A DNA stretch of 63,069 bases, from the NCBI GenBank assembly GCA_017617995.1, contig JAFZVE010000003.1, forward strand, positions 1 to 63,069, given 5' to 3'. Below are positions 7,731-15,293 of the stretch, piece by piece. A program made the translations under genes and the position numbers. The notes beneath the pieces were generated by a model that searched no databases, was not told the origin of the DNA, and worked only from the letters and a program-made list of their open reading frames with translations. The DNA is from Clostridiales bacterium (GTDB lineage: Bacteria; Bacillota; Clostridia; Saccharofermentanales; Saccharofermentanaceae). Numbering within the stretch: position 1 is the stretch's first letter; the number at the start of each line of letters is the position of its first letter.

Positions 7731-8639
7731 TCAGGTGTCTTCTTTCTTATCCTTCTGAAGCGCCTCTTCTCTTGCAAGTTCTTTCTGTGTCTCTTCGATA
7801 CGGTTCGCATCCAGGATCCTGGTAAATCCGCAGTACGGGCACTTGGCCATGGATAAGGTCTTGTCGAGTTTCAGGATACTCGCACATGTCGGACAGGTCA
7901 GGTTGACCGGTGCTTTTTCCTTATACACATGATCGAAGCGGTGTCCCGTCTTCTGCTCGATATAGTAAAGGAACGAGTCGACCGCCATCTGCTCCTTATC
8001 GGTCATACCGCTGATCGCGGCGATGTCCTGTGCACGTGTGCCCAGGTAGATGAGGGACGAACTGTCGGTCTTATCGAGGTATTTTCTGACATCATCGAAA
8101 GTCATGACGGAAGAGATCATGGCGTTACTGAAAGACTGCCTGTACTTCGTCGGGATCTCCTTCGTTCTTCTGAGGCACCCGATGATGCGCGCGACCTCAT
8201 CCGCTTCTTCCTGCGTGACCTCTCCGTCGACATGGATCAGATAGTTGCAGAGAGCCACATACCCGAAAACATAGTTGATATACTGATCCATCTCCTCTTC
8301 GGAATGGACATCCTTGTCGGTGAGTTTATATTCCGGACACTGGGCGAGAAATCTCTCTCCGATCTGGCGCGGGCTGTATGGATCTTCCTTCGGCGCAGCC
8401 GGAGCTGTTGTCGCCGGGGCAGAAGCCGCCGGATGATCCTTCCTGTACTTCGCCAGCATGGCTTTCTGCTTCTCTTCCAGCGAAGGCTGACTCGAGGCCA
8501 TCTGTGATGGAACCGAATAGGACATGGTTCCTCCCGCAACAGGTGTCGCCGTGGGAGTAGCCGCCGGACGGGACGCGCCTCCGATCGTGTTGACCGTACC
8601 CTTCACCAGTGAATCCAGAAATCTCATGCCAAAGCCCAT
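7731..8639 (-). CDS. Zinc-ribbon protein with TerB-like helical domain
   Basis: The 302-residue protein starts with an Ala/Pro/Thr-rich low-complexity linker (about residues 20-85). A helical middle region with acidic pairs follows (LIHVDGEVTQEEADEVARII, about 130-215), like the tellurite-resistance TerB fold. A CxxC zinc ribbon (CPTCAS and CPYCG, about 250-275) and a charged C-terminal helix complete it. No signal peptide or membrane segment is evident. The start follows GAGGAGGAG. The exact function is unknown; the TerB assignment rests on pattern only. Confidence 0.6.
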   Translation of the reverse strand: MGFGMRFLDSLVKGTVNTIGGASRPAATPTATPVAGGTMSYSVPSQMASSQPSLEEKQKAMLAKYRKDHPAASAPATTAPAAPKEDPYSPRQIGERFLAQCPEYKLTDKDVHSEEEMDQYINYVFGYVALCNYLIHVDGEVTQEEADEVARIIGCLRRTKEIPTKYRQSFSNAMISSVMTFDDVRKYLDKTDSSSLIYLGTRAQDIAAISGMTDKEQMAVDSFLYYIEQKTGHRFDHVYKEKAPVNLTCPTCASILKLDKTLSMAKCPYCGFTRILDANRIEETQKELAREEALQKDKKEDT

Positions 8640-8674
8640 GTCTCATTCTCCTCCTCAGACGTGTTACGCTTACG

Positions 8675-8741
8675 ATTATAACATCATTTGATATCTCAAA
8701 AACGTTTTGATACGCAAATTAGCTTCCTGGAATGGTATAAT
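8675..8741. promoter_or_regulatory. Divergent promoters with central inverted repeat
   Basis: A minus-strand TATAAT (8680-8675) points to the zinc-ribbon gene. A plus-strand extended -10, TGGTATAAT (-10 at 8736-8741), points to the histidine kinase gene. Between them lies the inverted repeat TCAAAA-acg-TTTTGA (8696-8710), a plausible shared operator. Neither promoter has a strong -35. Confidence 0.5.
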
Positions 8742-8768
8742 CATGTAGGGAATGGGAAGAGGTAAGTT

Positions 8769-11453
8769 ATGAAAAAACAGATCAAGAACAAAAGAGACCG
8801 GAGCATGTTTCCGATTTTTATTGCGGTATCGCTGAGCTTCGTTCTCGCCATTATCGTATCCATCAGTTCCCTCGCCTTCCTTGCCCGCGAAAATTCGAGA
8901 GATATCGACATGATGCTGACGTACCGCATCTATGACATCATCGCGAGCAACCTCAATGAGCCGATCATCGTGTCGAAAACGATGGCGTGTGATGATTTTC
9001 TCGCGGACTTCCTGCAAAATGAAGACAGCTTTAGCGAGGAGCAGGCTGTCTCCGTGATGAAGGATTATCTGAGCGGCGTGAAGGGCGGCCTCGAGTATGA
9101 CTCGGCTTTTCTCGTCTCCGAGGCGACGCACCGCTACTACTCCTACGAAGGACTGAATAAGATCGTCGATCCCGAAAACGATGAACACGATGTGTGGTAC
9201 TCGCTCTTCGTCGGCAAGAATGTCGCCTATGACCTCGATGTCGACAATGACGAGGTGAATAAGGGCCACTGGACGGTCTTCGTTAACGCCAGGATCGAAG
9301 ACGGAAACGGTAATCTTCTCGGTGTATGCGGCGTCGGCGTACAGATGACGAACCTGCAAGATCTTTTCGCAAGGGCCGAGAAAGAATTTGACGTCAAGAT
9401 CAATCTGGTGGATAAGAACGGACTTGTACAGGTCGACACCGATGATATCAATATCGAGAACGCCTGGCTCGATGACGAGATCCTGACGTCCGAGGAAGCA
9501 AACAGATACGTCACCTCCACCTCGAGCAGCAATGAATTCGTCGTGACAAAATACGTCGAGTACCTCGGCTGGTATCTCGTCGTAAGAAGTGAACCCTCAG
9601 CCATCGGCAGCGAATTTATCTCCCTGATCATTATCAACATCGCGCTGTTCCTGCTGGTCATGGGCATCCTGTTCCTGATGATCGCCGCGATCCTCCGCCG
9701 CAGAAAGAAAGAGCGCGACGACAGAGAGCGTCTCCTGATCCTCTCCGAGCGCGCCGTCGCCGCCAGCGAGGCGAAATCATCCTTCCTGTCGAGTATGTCC
9801 CACGAGATCCGCACGCCGATCAACGCCGTGCTCGGCATGAACGAGATGATCCTTAGGGAGACCGATGACAAGAAGATCTTGGGTTACTCCACGAACATCC
9901 GCAGCGCCGGTAAGACACTCCTCGCGCTGATCAACAGCATCCTCGACTTCTCGAAGATCGAAGAAGGGAAGATGGAGATCGTGCCGGTCACCTACGATAC
10001 GGCCTCACTCGTCAATAACATCGTGGCCTCTGTCTCGGAGCGCGCGAAGGAAAAAGGACTGGAGTTCATCACGGATGTGGATAAGAATCTCCCGTCGCGC
10101 ATGGTCGGCGATGATGTCCGTGTCCTCCAGGTCATCGTGAATATCCTGACGAACGCCGTGAAGTACACGGACGAAGGTCATGTCCGCTTCATCTTCAGAG
10201 AGGAAAAAAGAAATGGCGAGGACATCGACCTGTACGTAGCCGTCGAGGATACCGGCATCGGCATCCGGCAGGAAGATATGCCAAAGCTTTTCGAGTCCTT
10301 CGAGCGCCTCGATAAGGAAAAAAATCACGGCATCGAGGGTACCGGTCTGGGTATGGCCATCGTGACCAATCTTCTGAAGATGATGGGAAGTAAGATCCAG
10401 GTACAGAGCGAATACGGCCTCGGATCCACGTTCTATTTCGTGATCCGCCAGAAGATCGCGGACGAGACACCGATCGGCGATTATTCGAAGAATCCCGTTG
10501 TGGGCCTGCAGAGTGAAGAGATCGAACTGCTCCGGGTCGAGAGTGCCCGTGTGCTCGTGGTCGATGATAACGAGATGAACCTTAAGGTCGCCAAGAACCT
10601 GCTGGGACTTTTCGGCATCGAACCGCAGCTTTCATCTTCCGGCGCCGACGCTATGGAGCGTGTGAAGAAAGATCACTATCACCTGATCCTGCTCGATCAC
10701 ATGATGCCGAAGATGGACGGTAAGGAGACCCTCGCGAAGATGAAGGCAGAAGGTATCCTCCCCTCGGATACGAAGGTCGTGGCCCTCACGGCGAACGCGA
10801 TCAACGGCGCGCGGGAAGAGTATCTCCTCTCCGGCTTTGACGACTATCTCTCGAAGCCGATCGAGATCGACAATCTCGAAGAGATCCTGAAGACCTGGCT
10901 CCCGGAGGATATAGTCAAGAACGGATCTATGCCAGAGAAAGATCCTTCTTCCGCTTCTGCATCCGGTTCTGTTTCGGATGATTCTGCTTCCGGTTCTTCC
11001 GATGACGAGATCCTCGAGTTCCTCCCGGAAGAGGACGATGACTCCGCGTCTTCTGCTTCTTCCAGTGCGAAAGATCCTGCGGATGCCGCGAAAGCACCGC
11101 TGACCGAGCGTCTGAAAAGCGTCGGGATCGATGCCGACAAGGGTCTCATATACTGTGCCGGAGACAGTGCTTTTTACGAAGAGATGCTCACGGACTACGT
11201 CAGTGCATATGACGAGAAACTCGAAGAACTCGATGCGTGCTACGATGCCGCAGATTGGAAGGGTTTCGAAGTGAAGATCCACGCGCTGAAGAGCATCTCG
11301 AAGACGATCGGCGCGACAGCCCTCTCCGAGAAGGCCTACACGCTCGAAAAGGCGGCCGGCAAAGGAGACGCCGACTTCATCCGCAAGACCTACAGTGCTT
11401 TTGCAGACGAATATAAGAAAGTCGTGGAAACGATCAGAGGAGAGCTCGGCTGA
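8769..11453 (+). CDS. Hybrid sensor histidine kinase with receiver and Hpt domains
   Basis: This 894-residue membrane phosphorelay protein carries, in order: a transmembrane helix (about 13-39), an extracellular Cache-like sensor (about 40-280), a second transmembrane helix (about 280-303), a HisKA domain with the phospho-His in SHEIRTPINAVLG (about 345), and a HATPase domain (NILTNAVKYTDEG, VEDTGIGI). Then come a receiver domain (VLVVDDNEMN; phospho-Asp in LILLDHMMPKMDG), a Ser/Ala/Asp-rich linker (about 720-775) and an Hpt domain (IHALKSISKTIGA). All relay sites are thus in one chain. No response regulator gene is adjacent, so the output partner is elsewhere. It is a plus-strand gene with its own extended -10 promoter. 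Confidence 0.93.
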   Translation: MKKQIKNKRDRSMFPIFIAVSLSFVLAIIVSISSLAFLARENSRDIDMMLTYRIYDIIASNLNEPIIVSKTMACDDFLADFLQNEDSFSEEQAVSVMKDYLSGVKGGLEYDSAFLVSEATHRYYSYEGLNKIVDPENDEHDVWYSLFVGKNVAYDLDVDNDEVNKGHWTVFVNARIEDGNGNLLGVCGVGVQMTNLQDLFARAEKEFDVKINLVDKNGLVQVDTDDINIENAWLDDEILTSEEANRYVTSTSSSNEFVVTKYVEYLGWYLVVRSEPSAIGSEFISLIIINIALFLLVMGILFLMIAAILRRRKKERDDRERLLILSERAVAASEAKSSFLSSMSHEIRTPINAVLGMNEMILRETDDKKILGYSTNIRSAGKTLLALINSILDFSKIEEGKMEIVPVTYDTASLVNNIVASVSERAKEKGLEFITDVDKNLPSRMVGDDVRVLQVIVNILTNAVKYTDEGHVRFIFREEKRNGEDIDLYVAVEDTGIGIRQEDMPKLFESFERLDKEKNHGIEGTGLGMAIVTNLLKMMGSKIQVQSEYGLGSTFYFVIRQKIADETPIGDYSKNPVVGLQSEEIELLRVESARVLVVDDNEMNLKVAKNLLGLFGIEPQLSSSGADAMERVKKDHYHLILLDHMMPKMDGKETLAKMKAEGILPSDTKVVALTANAINGAREEYLLSGFDDYLSKPIEIDNLEEILKTWLPEDIVKNGSMPEKDPSSASASGSVSDDSASGSSDDEILEFLPEEDDDSASSASSSAKDPADAAKAPLTERLKSVGIDADKGLIYCAGDSAFYEEMLTDYVSAYDEKLEELDACYDAADWKGFEVKIHALKSISKTIGATALSEKAYTLEKAAGKGDADFIRKTYSAFADEYKKVVETIRGELG

Positions 11454-11483
11454 CCGGGGCTCCTCATGATCCGCCTACCGGTT

Positions 11484-12488
11484 TCACCACTTCTCACCCA
11501 TTCCCGAGTAAGGAATGTCGTGGATGAGGATCTGCATCGGGATCCCGATGTCTTCGTCGTCCGGAAGTTCACCTTCTCTCGCCGCGCACTCGAACTCGTC
11601 GACCAATAACTCGATGATCGTCATGTCGATAAATAGCGGCAGTTTCTCGAGAAGCTCCGGTGCCACATCCGTCTCGGTCCGGTATCCTTTCAGGACCGTC
11701 TCGAAATAGTGGTCCATAAACGCCATGCGTTTCTTCGGATCTTTCTCGGACATGCACCAGCCGACACCGTGCGTCCAGACATGCGCGAGGTCGAACATGT
11801 ACCAGCAGTAGATGCAGTTATCGAAGTCGAAAACCGTGATGTCACCACTGCTCATATCCACATGGTAATTGCCGTCGCAGAAGTCGAAGTGTACCAGTCC
11901 GAATCCATCCTGATCTACCGGTAATTCCCGAAAAGCACTGATCCTTCTGGCGATCGCTTCCTTCAGATCAGAATACTGCTCCGGGATCAATCTTCCGATA
12001 TAGTCCATGTTGAATCTGTCGAAGTACGAAGCGCGGCGGTGCTGCGGACGGTACACCTTCGACAGACGATGGATCGACCCCAGTGCTTTTCCCGTATTAT
12101 AGAAATACTCTTCAAGCGGCGCACCTTCCCTGTAACGATACCCGTTGTCGAACATCAGCATGCCCTTCGCATACGCAAAAAGGCTGATGTATGCGGGGCC
12201 TTCCTCGCCCTCGATACACTCGACGGTTTTTCCGTTTCTAGAGGGGATCACATCCGCGACCGGCGCACCGTTTTCGGCAAGATAACGGATGAACTCCGTC
12301 TCGGCCAGGTAGTCCTCCAGCGAGCGGTCGGCAAGTTCTGAGATACGAAGGATATACTTCTTCTCCCCCTCCTTAACGCAAACAACGATCCTGTTCCGGC
12401 CGCCTTCATGTGCCGAAACAAAATCGAAGTCAAATCCATCCAGTTCAAATAGTTCGTTAATTATCTCAAAAATGTTCTTAGTAATCAC
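11484..12488 (-). CDS. Aminoglycoside-phosphotransferase family kinase (homoserine-kinase-type-II-like)
   Basis: The protein of about 334 residues has the APH fold. It has an ATP-binding lysine strand (EKKYILRISE), the catalytic loop LVHFDFCDGNYH (HxDxxxxN) and the metal site ITVFDFDNC. Similar chromosomal enzymes act on small alcohols or amino-alcohols; the substrate is unknown. Start choice is uncertain. No ATG lies after the preceding gene, and the GTG at 12488 follows AAAAGGAG very closely, while an upstream ATG at 12596 would overlap the previous gene by 47 bases. The site GTGCTTTT/AAAAGCAC occurs twice inside. Confidence 0.78.
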   Translation of the reverse strand: MITKNIFEIINELFELDGFDFDFVSAHEGGRNRIVVCVKEGEKKYILRISELADRSLEDYLAETEFIRYLAENGAPVADVIPSRNGKTVECIEGEEGPAYISLFAYAKGMLMFDNGYRYREGAPLEEYFYNTGKALGSIHRLSKVYRPQHRRASYFDRFNMDYIGRLIPEQYSDLKEAIARRISAFRELPVDQDGFGLVHFDFCDGNYHVDMSSGDITVFDFDNCIYCWYMFDLAHVWTHGVGWCMSEKDPKKRMAFMDHYFETVLKGYRTETDVAPELLEKLPLFIDMTIIELLVDEFECAAREGELPDDEDIGIPMQILIHDIPYSGMGEKW

Positions 12489-12549
12489 TACTCCTTTTCT
12501 AGTGCGTCCTTGTCGAACGCTTCCATATTTATGTTGATTTGCTTTTTCG

Positions 12550-13104
12550 TTAGCGGTTCTTCCACTCTTCGCGAAGGATGCTGTACCAGCTCGCATCGCA
12601 GATACCCGTATTGTTCTTATCCGATGCGCGAAGTGTGCCGTCGAACTTCATGCCGCAGTGCGTCATGACCTTACCCGAATTCGGATTTCGAGGATCGTGG
12701 TAGCTGTTGATGCAGTTCGCTTCGACTTCTGTAAAGAAGAAATCGATCAGGGCCTGGAGCGACTCGGACATGATGCCCTGATGCCAGAAGTTCCGGCTCA
12801 GGCAGTATCCGGCCGTCACGAGCTCGAGTTCTTCCTTGATGAGGCCGTGGATCGTACCGATCGGCTCGCCGGTCTCTTTCCATGTGATCACCCAGTGGTA
12901 GTAATCTTCTTTCTCATACTCCGGGAGCCACAGAGAAAGGACATACTTCGTGACATCGACACTCGTATGTGTCGGCCACGTCAGAAATTTCGTTACCTCA
13001 GGATCGGATGCCCAGTTGCGAAACATCGCTTCCGCATCGTCCTCTCTGAACCGTCTTAAGATCAGTCTCTCTGTCTCGAGTGTTTTCGTTCCACAATGTT
13101 TCAT
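12550..13104 (-). CDS. GNAT acetyltransferase, RimJ/RimL type
   Basis: This is a 184-residue acetyltransferase of the ribosomal-protein/amino-acid type. It opens with the hallmark LETERLILRRFREDD and holds the acetyl-CoA site region AGYCLSRNFWHQGIMSESLQAL. In that region the usual G/RGxGxA loop is diverged to HQGIM. The second ATG (13104) is chosen because AAGGAGGG at 13118-13111 leaves 7 bases to it but almost none to the first ATG (13110). It precedes the kinase-fold gene by 61 bases on the same strand. Confidence 0.85.
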   Translation of the reverse strand: MKHCGTKTLETERLILRRFREDDAEAMFRNWASDPEVTKFLTWPTHTSVDVTKYVLSLWLPEYEKEDYYHWVITWKETGEPIGTIHGLIKEELELVTAGYCLSRNFWHQGIMSESLQALIDFFFTEVEANCINSYHDPRNPNSGKVMTHCGMKFDGTLRASDKNNTGICDASWYSILREEWKNR

Positions 13105-13289
13105 GGTCATCCCTCCTTATCATCGTTATCTTTTTTAGATTGTATCGCAGTTTCGGGAAGGTGTCTCTATCCCCGCAGTATAAAGTGACCAGAAAAGGTG
13201 GAGCACAAGTGCTTTTGCAACAGTATAAGAATTTCCCTCGTCTTATTTCCGTAGTAAGAAGACGGCACCCTGCCGAAGAAGAGGTATAT

Positions 13290-13706
13290 ATGAAACGAGC
13301 ACTGTCCTTCATCCTGATCGCAACACTACTGACCACCGGCCTCTGTGGCTGCAAGAAAGAGAAAAAGGTCACCGAAGAAACCAAGAAAAAGAAGCCGACC
13401 GAAACCACCGTCATCTCCCATACTCCCATCTATTCAGAAGTCGAGACACATAACCGTGAACTCATCTCGGAGCTGACAGGCGTAAGCTCGACCAGCCACG
13501 ACCTGGATTACCTGATCGGCGCACTGAAAAAATACGGTGCAGGAGAGATCCAGTCCATCGAATACGTCGGAGACCCGTCTGACATGATATTCGACATCAT
13601 CAGCGAAGATGGCACCGAATTCAAGGTATATCTGACTATATACTACAAAGTGGAAGCCGTGCAGAACGTCACCACCGGTGAATGGCTGATGAGAAGTATC
13701 CGGTAA
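13290..13706 (+). CDS. Small lipoprotein of unknown function
   Basis: The 138-residue secreted protein has a type II signal peptide: MKR, a hydrophobic core, then LCGC with the lipidated cysteine at about residue 21. A Lys/Glu-rich stalk (KKEKKVTEETKKKKPTE) and a small globular domain of about 95 residues that I do not recognise follow. It should be anchored to the outer face of the membrane. Start ATG 13290 follows an AAGAAGAGG stretch. The upstream open frame to 13080 is antisense to the GNAT gene and is not used. The only intergenic copy of the GTGCTTTT motif (13209) lies in its upstream region. Confidence 0.75.
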   Translation: MKRALSFILIATLLTTGLCGCKKEKKVTEETKKKKPTETTVISHTPIYSEVETHNRELISELTGVSSTSHDLDYLIGALKKYGAGEIQSIEYVGDPSDMIFDIISEDGTEFKVYLTIYYKVEAVQNVTTGEWLMRSIR

Positions 13707-13741
13707 GTTGACCGGAAAAGGGTCGTCTCAGGAAAACTACG

Positions 13742-14617
13742 TCAAGAAACGATCTGTAAGATCTTCTGATTGATCTCCTCCGCCAGCTCGTGATTCAGTC
13801 CGTGACCGGCATCTTCGTAGAACGTCGCATTCATTCGGTACTGCTGAAGCAGGGCCTTACCGCCGATCTTCTCGAAAGGATCTTCTTCGCCGACCAGATA
13901 GATGACTTTCTCGCGGATCTGATCGATCTCTTCAGAAGAAAACCCCTGCACCTTATGGCATCCCATCGCCATGTTGTTGAAGCCCTTGATGAGGCACTTA
14001 TAGTGCTGAAGGATCAGTTCATTTTCAGTGAACACCGCGTAATTCCTGCCGCTTAATTTCTTAAGGAGCTTGATAACATTTTTATCCGTCGGGAAAAGCG
14101 CCTCCGGCAGGAAGATCTTCATCATGGCCTTCATGGTGTTATTCTTCGTGGCCGCAGCCACAGAACCGGAGATACTGATCGCCTTTATGACCTTCTCCGG
14201 TCGTCTTAATGAATACAGCTGCACCAGATAACCGCCCATGGATACCCCTGCGAAATATGCCTGACCGATGCCCAGTTTCTCCAGGACTTCATCGATCCAC
14301 AGAACATCGTCGAAAGTCTTGTTATAGTTCTCGTTCGGACGGCTCTTCCCGGGGCCTCCCATCGTGTCGATCGCGAAGAGATGAAGCTTCGTGCCAAGTG
14401 CCTTCGCATTAAAGATCCACATGAGGGCCGAGTCATCTCCGACACCATGGAAAAGCACCATGGGCGTCCCGTCTTCTGCACCGGTCTCGATCACATGCGT
14501 GGTTCCGTATCGGGTCTGGATATCCTGTTCTTTTACCTCGCAGCCCCATTTCGAGAGGAGCTGATCGTAGGTTTCGATGATCTTTTCTCCGGCCTTTTTC
14601 GTTCTGTATACTTTCAT
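13742..14617 (-). CDS. Alpha/beta-hydrolase
   Basis: The 291-residue protein has the alpha/beta-hydrolase fold. It has an oxyanion region (MVLFHGVGDDS), the nucleophile elbow FAGVSMGGY (serine at about residue 123), an acid (VGEEDPFEKIGG) and the terminal histidine in DAGHGLNHE. Typical roles are esterase or lactone hydrolysis in the cytosol; the substrate is unknown. It follows a TetR gene by 11 bases in the same direction, so the pair forms an operon that the repressor probably controls from the palindrome at 15219-15246. The start is preceded by CGGAGAAG. Confidence 0.86.
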   Translation of the reverse strand: MKVYRTKKAGEKIIETYDQLLSKWGCEVKEQDIQTRYGTTHVIETGAEDGTPMVLFHGVGDDSALMWIFNAKALGTKLHLFAIDTMGGPGKSRPNENYNKTFDDVLWIDEVLEKLGIGQAYFAGVSMGGYLVQLYSLRRPEKVIKAISISGSVAAATKNNTMKAMMKIFLPEALFPTDKNVIKLLKKLSGRNYAVFTENELILQHYKCLIKGFNNMAMGCHKVQGFSSEEIDQIREKVIYLVGEEDPFEKIGGKALLQQYRMNATFYEDAGHGLNHELAEEINQKILQIVS

Positions 14618-14628
14618 GCGCTTCTCCG

Positions 14629-15201
14629 TTATTTGAAATATCTCTTGTAGAAAGAAGTGAGGGAATCCTTCACGCGACCGATGTCATTCGTGAAATACCC
14701 GAGCACGATGATGCCCTGATACTCGGATGCCAGTCCTTCCGCGTCTTTTTCTTTGATCAGACCCCTCTCATAGAGCATCCGAAATACCTGCGTATGGTTT
14801 TCGATCGGTTCTGAAAAGAGCATCTTCTTCCATGTTGCATCTGCTTTCTCATCGTGGAACCGCTCACTCTCCAGCATCTGAAGAAGCGGTGCGATCTTTC
14901 CGCCCTGATAGTACCCCGTGACAAGGAGTCCGCCGATACGAACAAAGTCTTCCATCTTTATACTTTTCGTATCCCCCAGGGCTTTCGCAAAGTTTACCTT
15001 TATGCCGTCTTTCAAGGCATCGGCTCGAGCGATCAGAGCATCGAAGATGTCCTGCTTTCCTTTGAAATAGTAGTAGAGCGAACTGGCCCGGATCCCGACG
15101 GCAGCGGAGATATCGCGCATGGACACCGCCGAATAACCCTTCTCCGAGAACATCTCCAAAGCCGTATTCAATATCCGTTCTCTGGTTCCTTCCGATGTCA
15201 T
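14629..15201 (-). CDS. TetR-family transcriptional repressor
   Basis: The 190-residue regulator has an N-terminal TetR helix-turn-helix (TRERILNTALEMFSEKGY, then VSMRDISAAVGIRASSLYYY). The helical C-terminal ligand-binding and dimerisation region is not conserved with any type I can name. The start is the ATG at 15201. An upstream in-frame ATG at 15219 is rejected because the ribosome site GGGAGG lies inside that extension, correctly spaced for 15201. It probably represses its own operon, including the alpha/beta-hydrolase. A ligand related to the hydrolase substrate is a reasonable guess only. Confidence 0.9.
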   Translation of the reverse strand: MTSEGTRERILNTALEMFSEKGYSAVSMRDISAAVGIRASSLYYYFKGKQDIFDALIARADALKDGIKVNFAKALGDTKSIKMEDFVRIGGLLVTGYYQGGKIAPLLQMLESERFHDEKADATWKKMLFSEPIENHTQVFRMLYERGLIKEKDAEGLASEYQGIIVLGYFTNDIGRVKDSLTSFYKRYFK

Positions 15202-15218
15202 GCATACACCTCCCTGCA

Positions 15219-15246
15219 AGTTTACCTAACGCTCGTTAGGTAAACT
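15219..15246. promoter_or_regulatory. Perfect palindromic TetR operator
   Basis: Arms of 13 bases, AGTTTACCTAACG and CGTTAGGTAAACT, are separated by 2 bases, a perfect palindrome ending 18 bases above the tetR start codon. The CTAACG-nn-CGTTAG core is typical of AcrR/TetR operators. A weak promoter (TTACAG, 16 bases, TAGGTA on the minus strand) overlaps it, which fits autorepression. Confidence 0.8.
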
Positions 15247-15293
15247 GTAACACGAAACCGGGAGGATGTCCATCCCCATACGAGATCCGTCAA

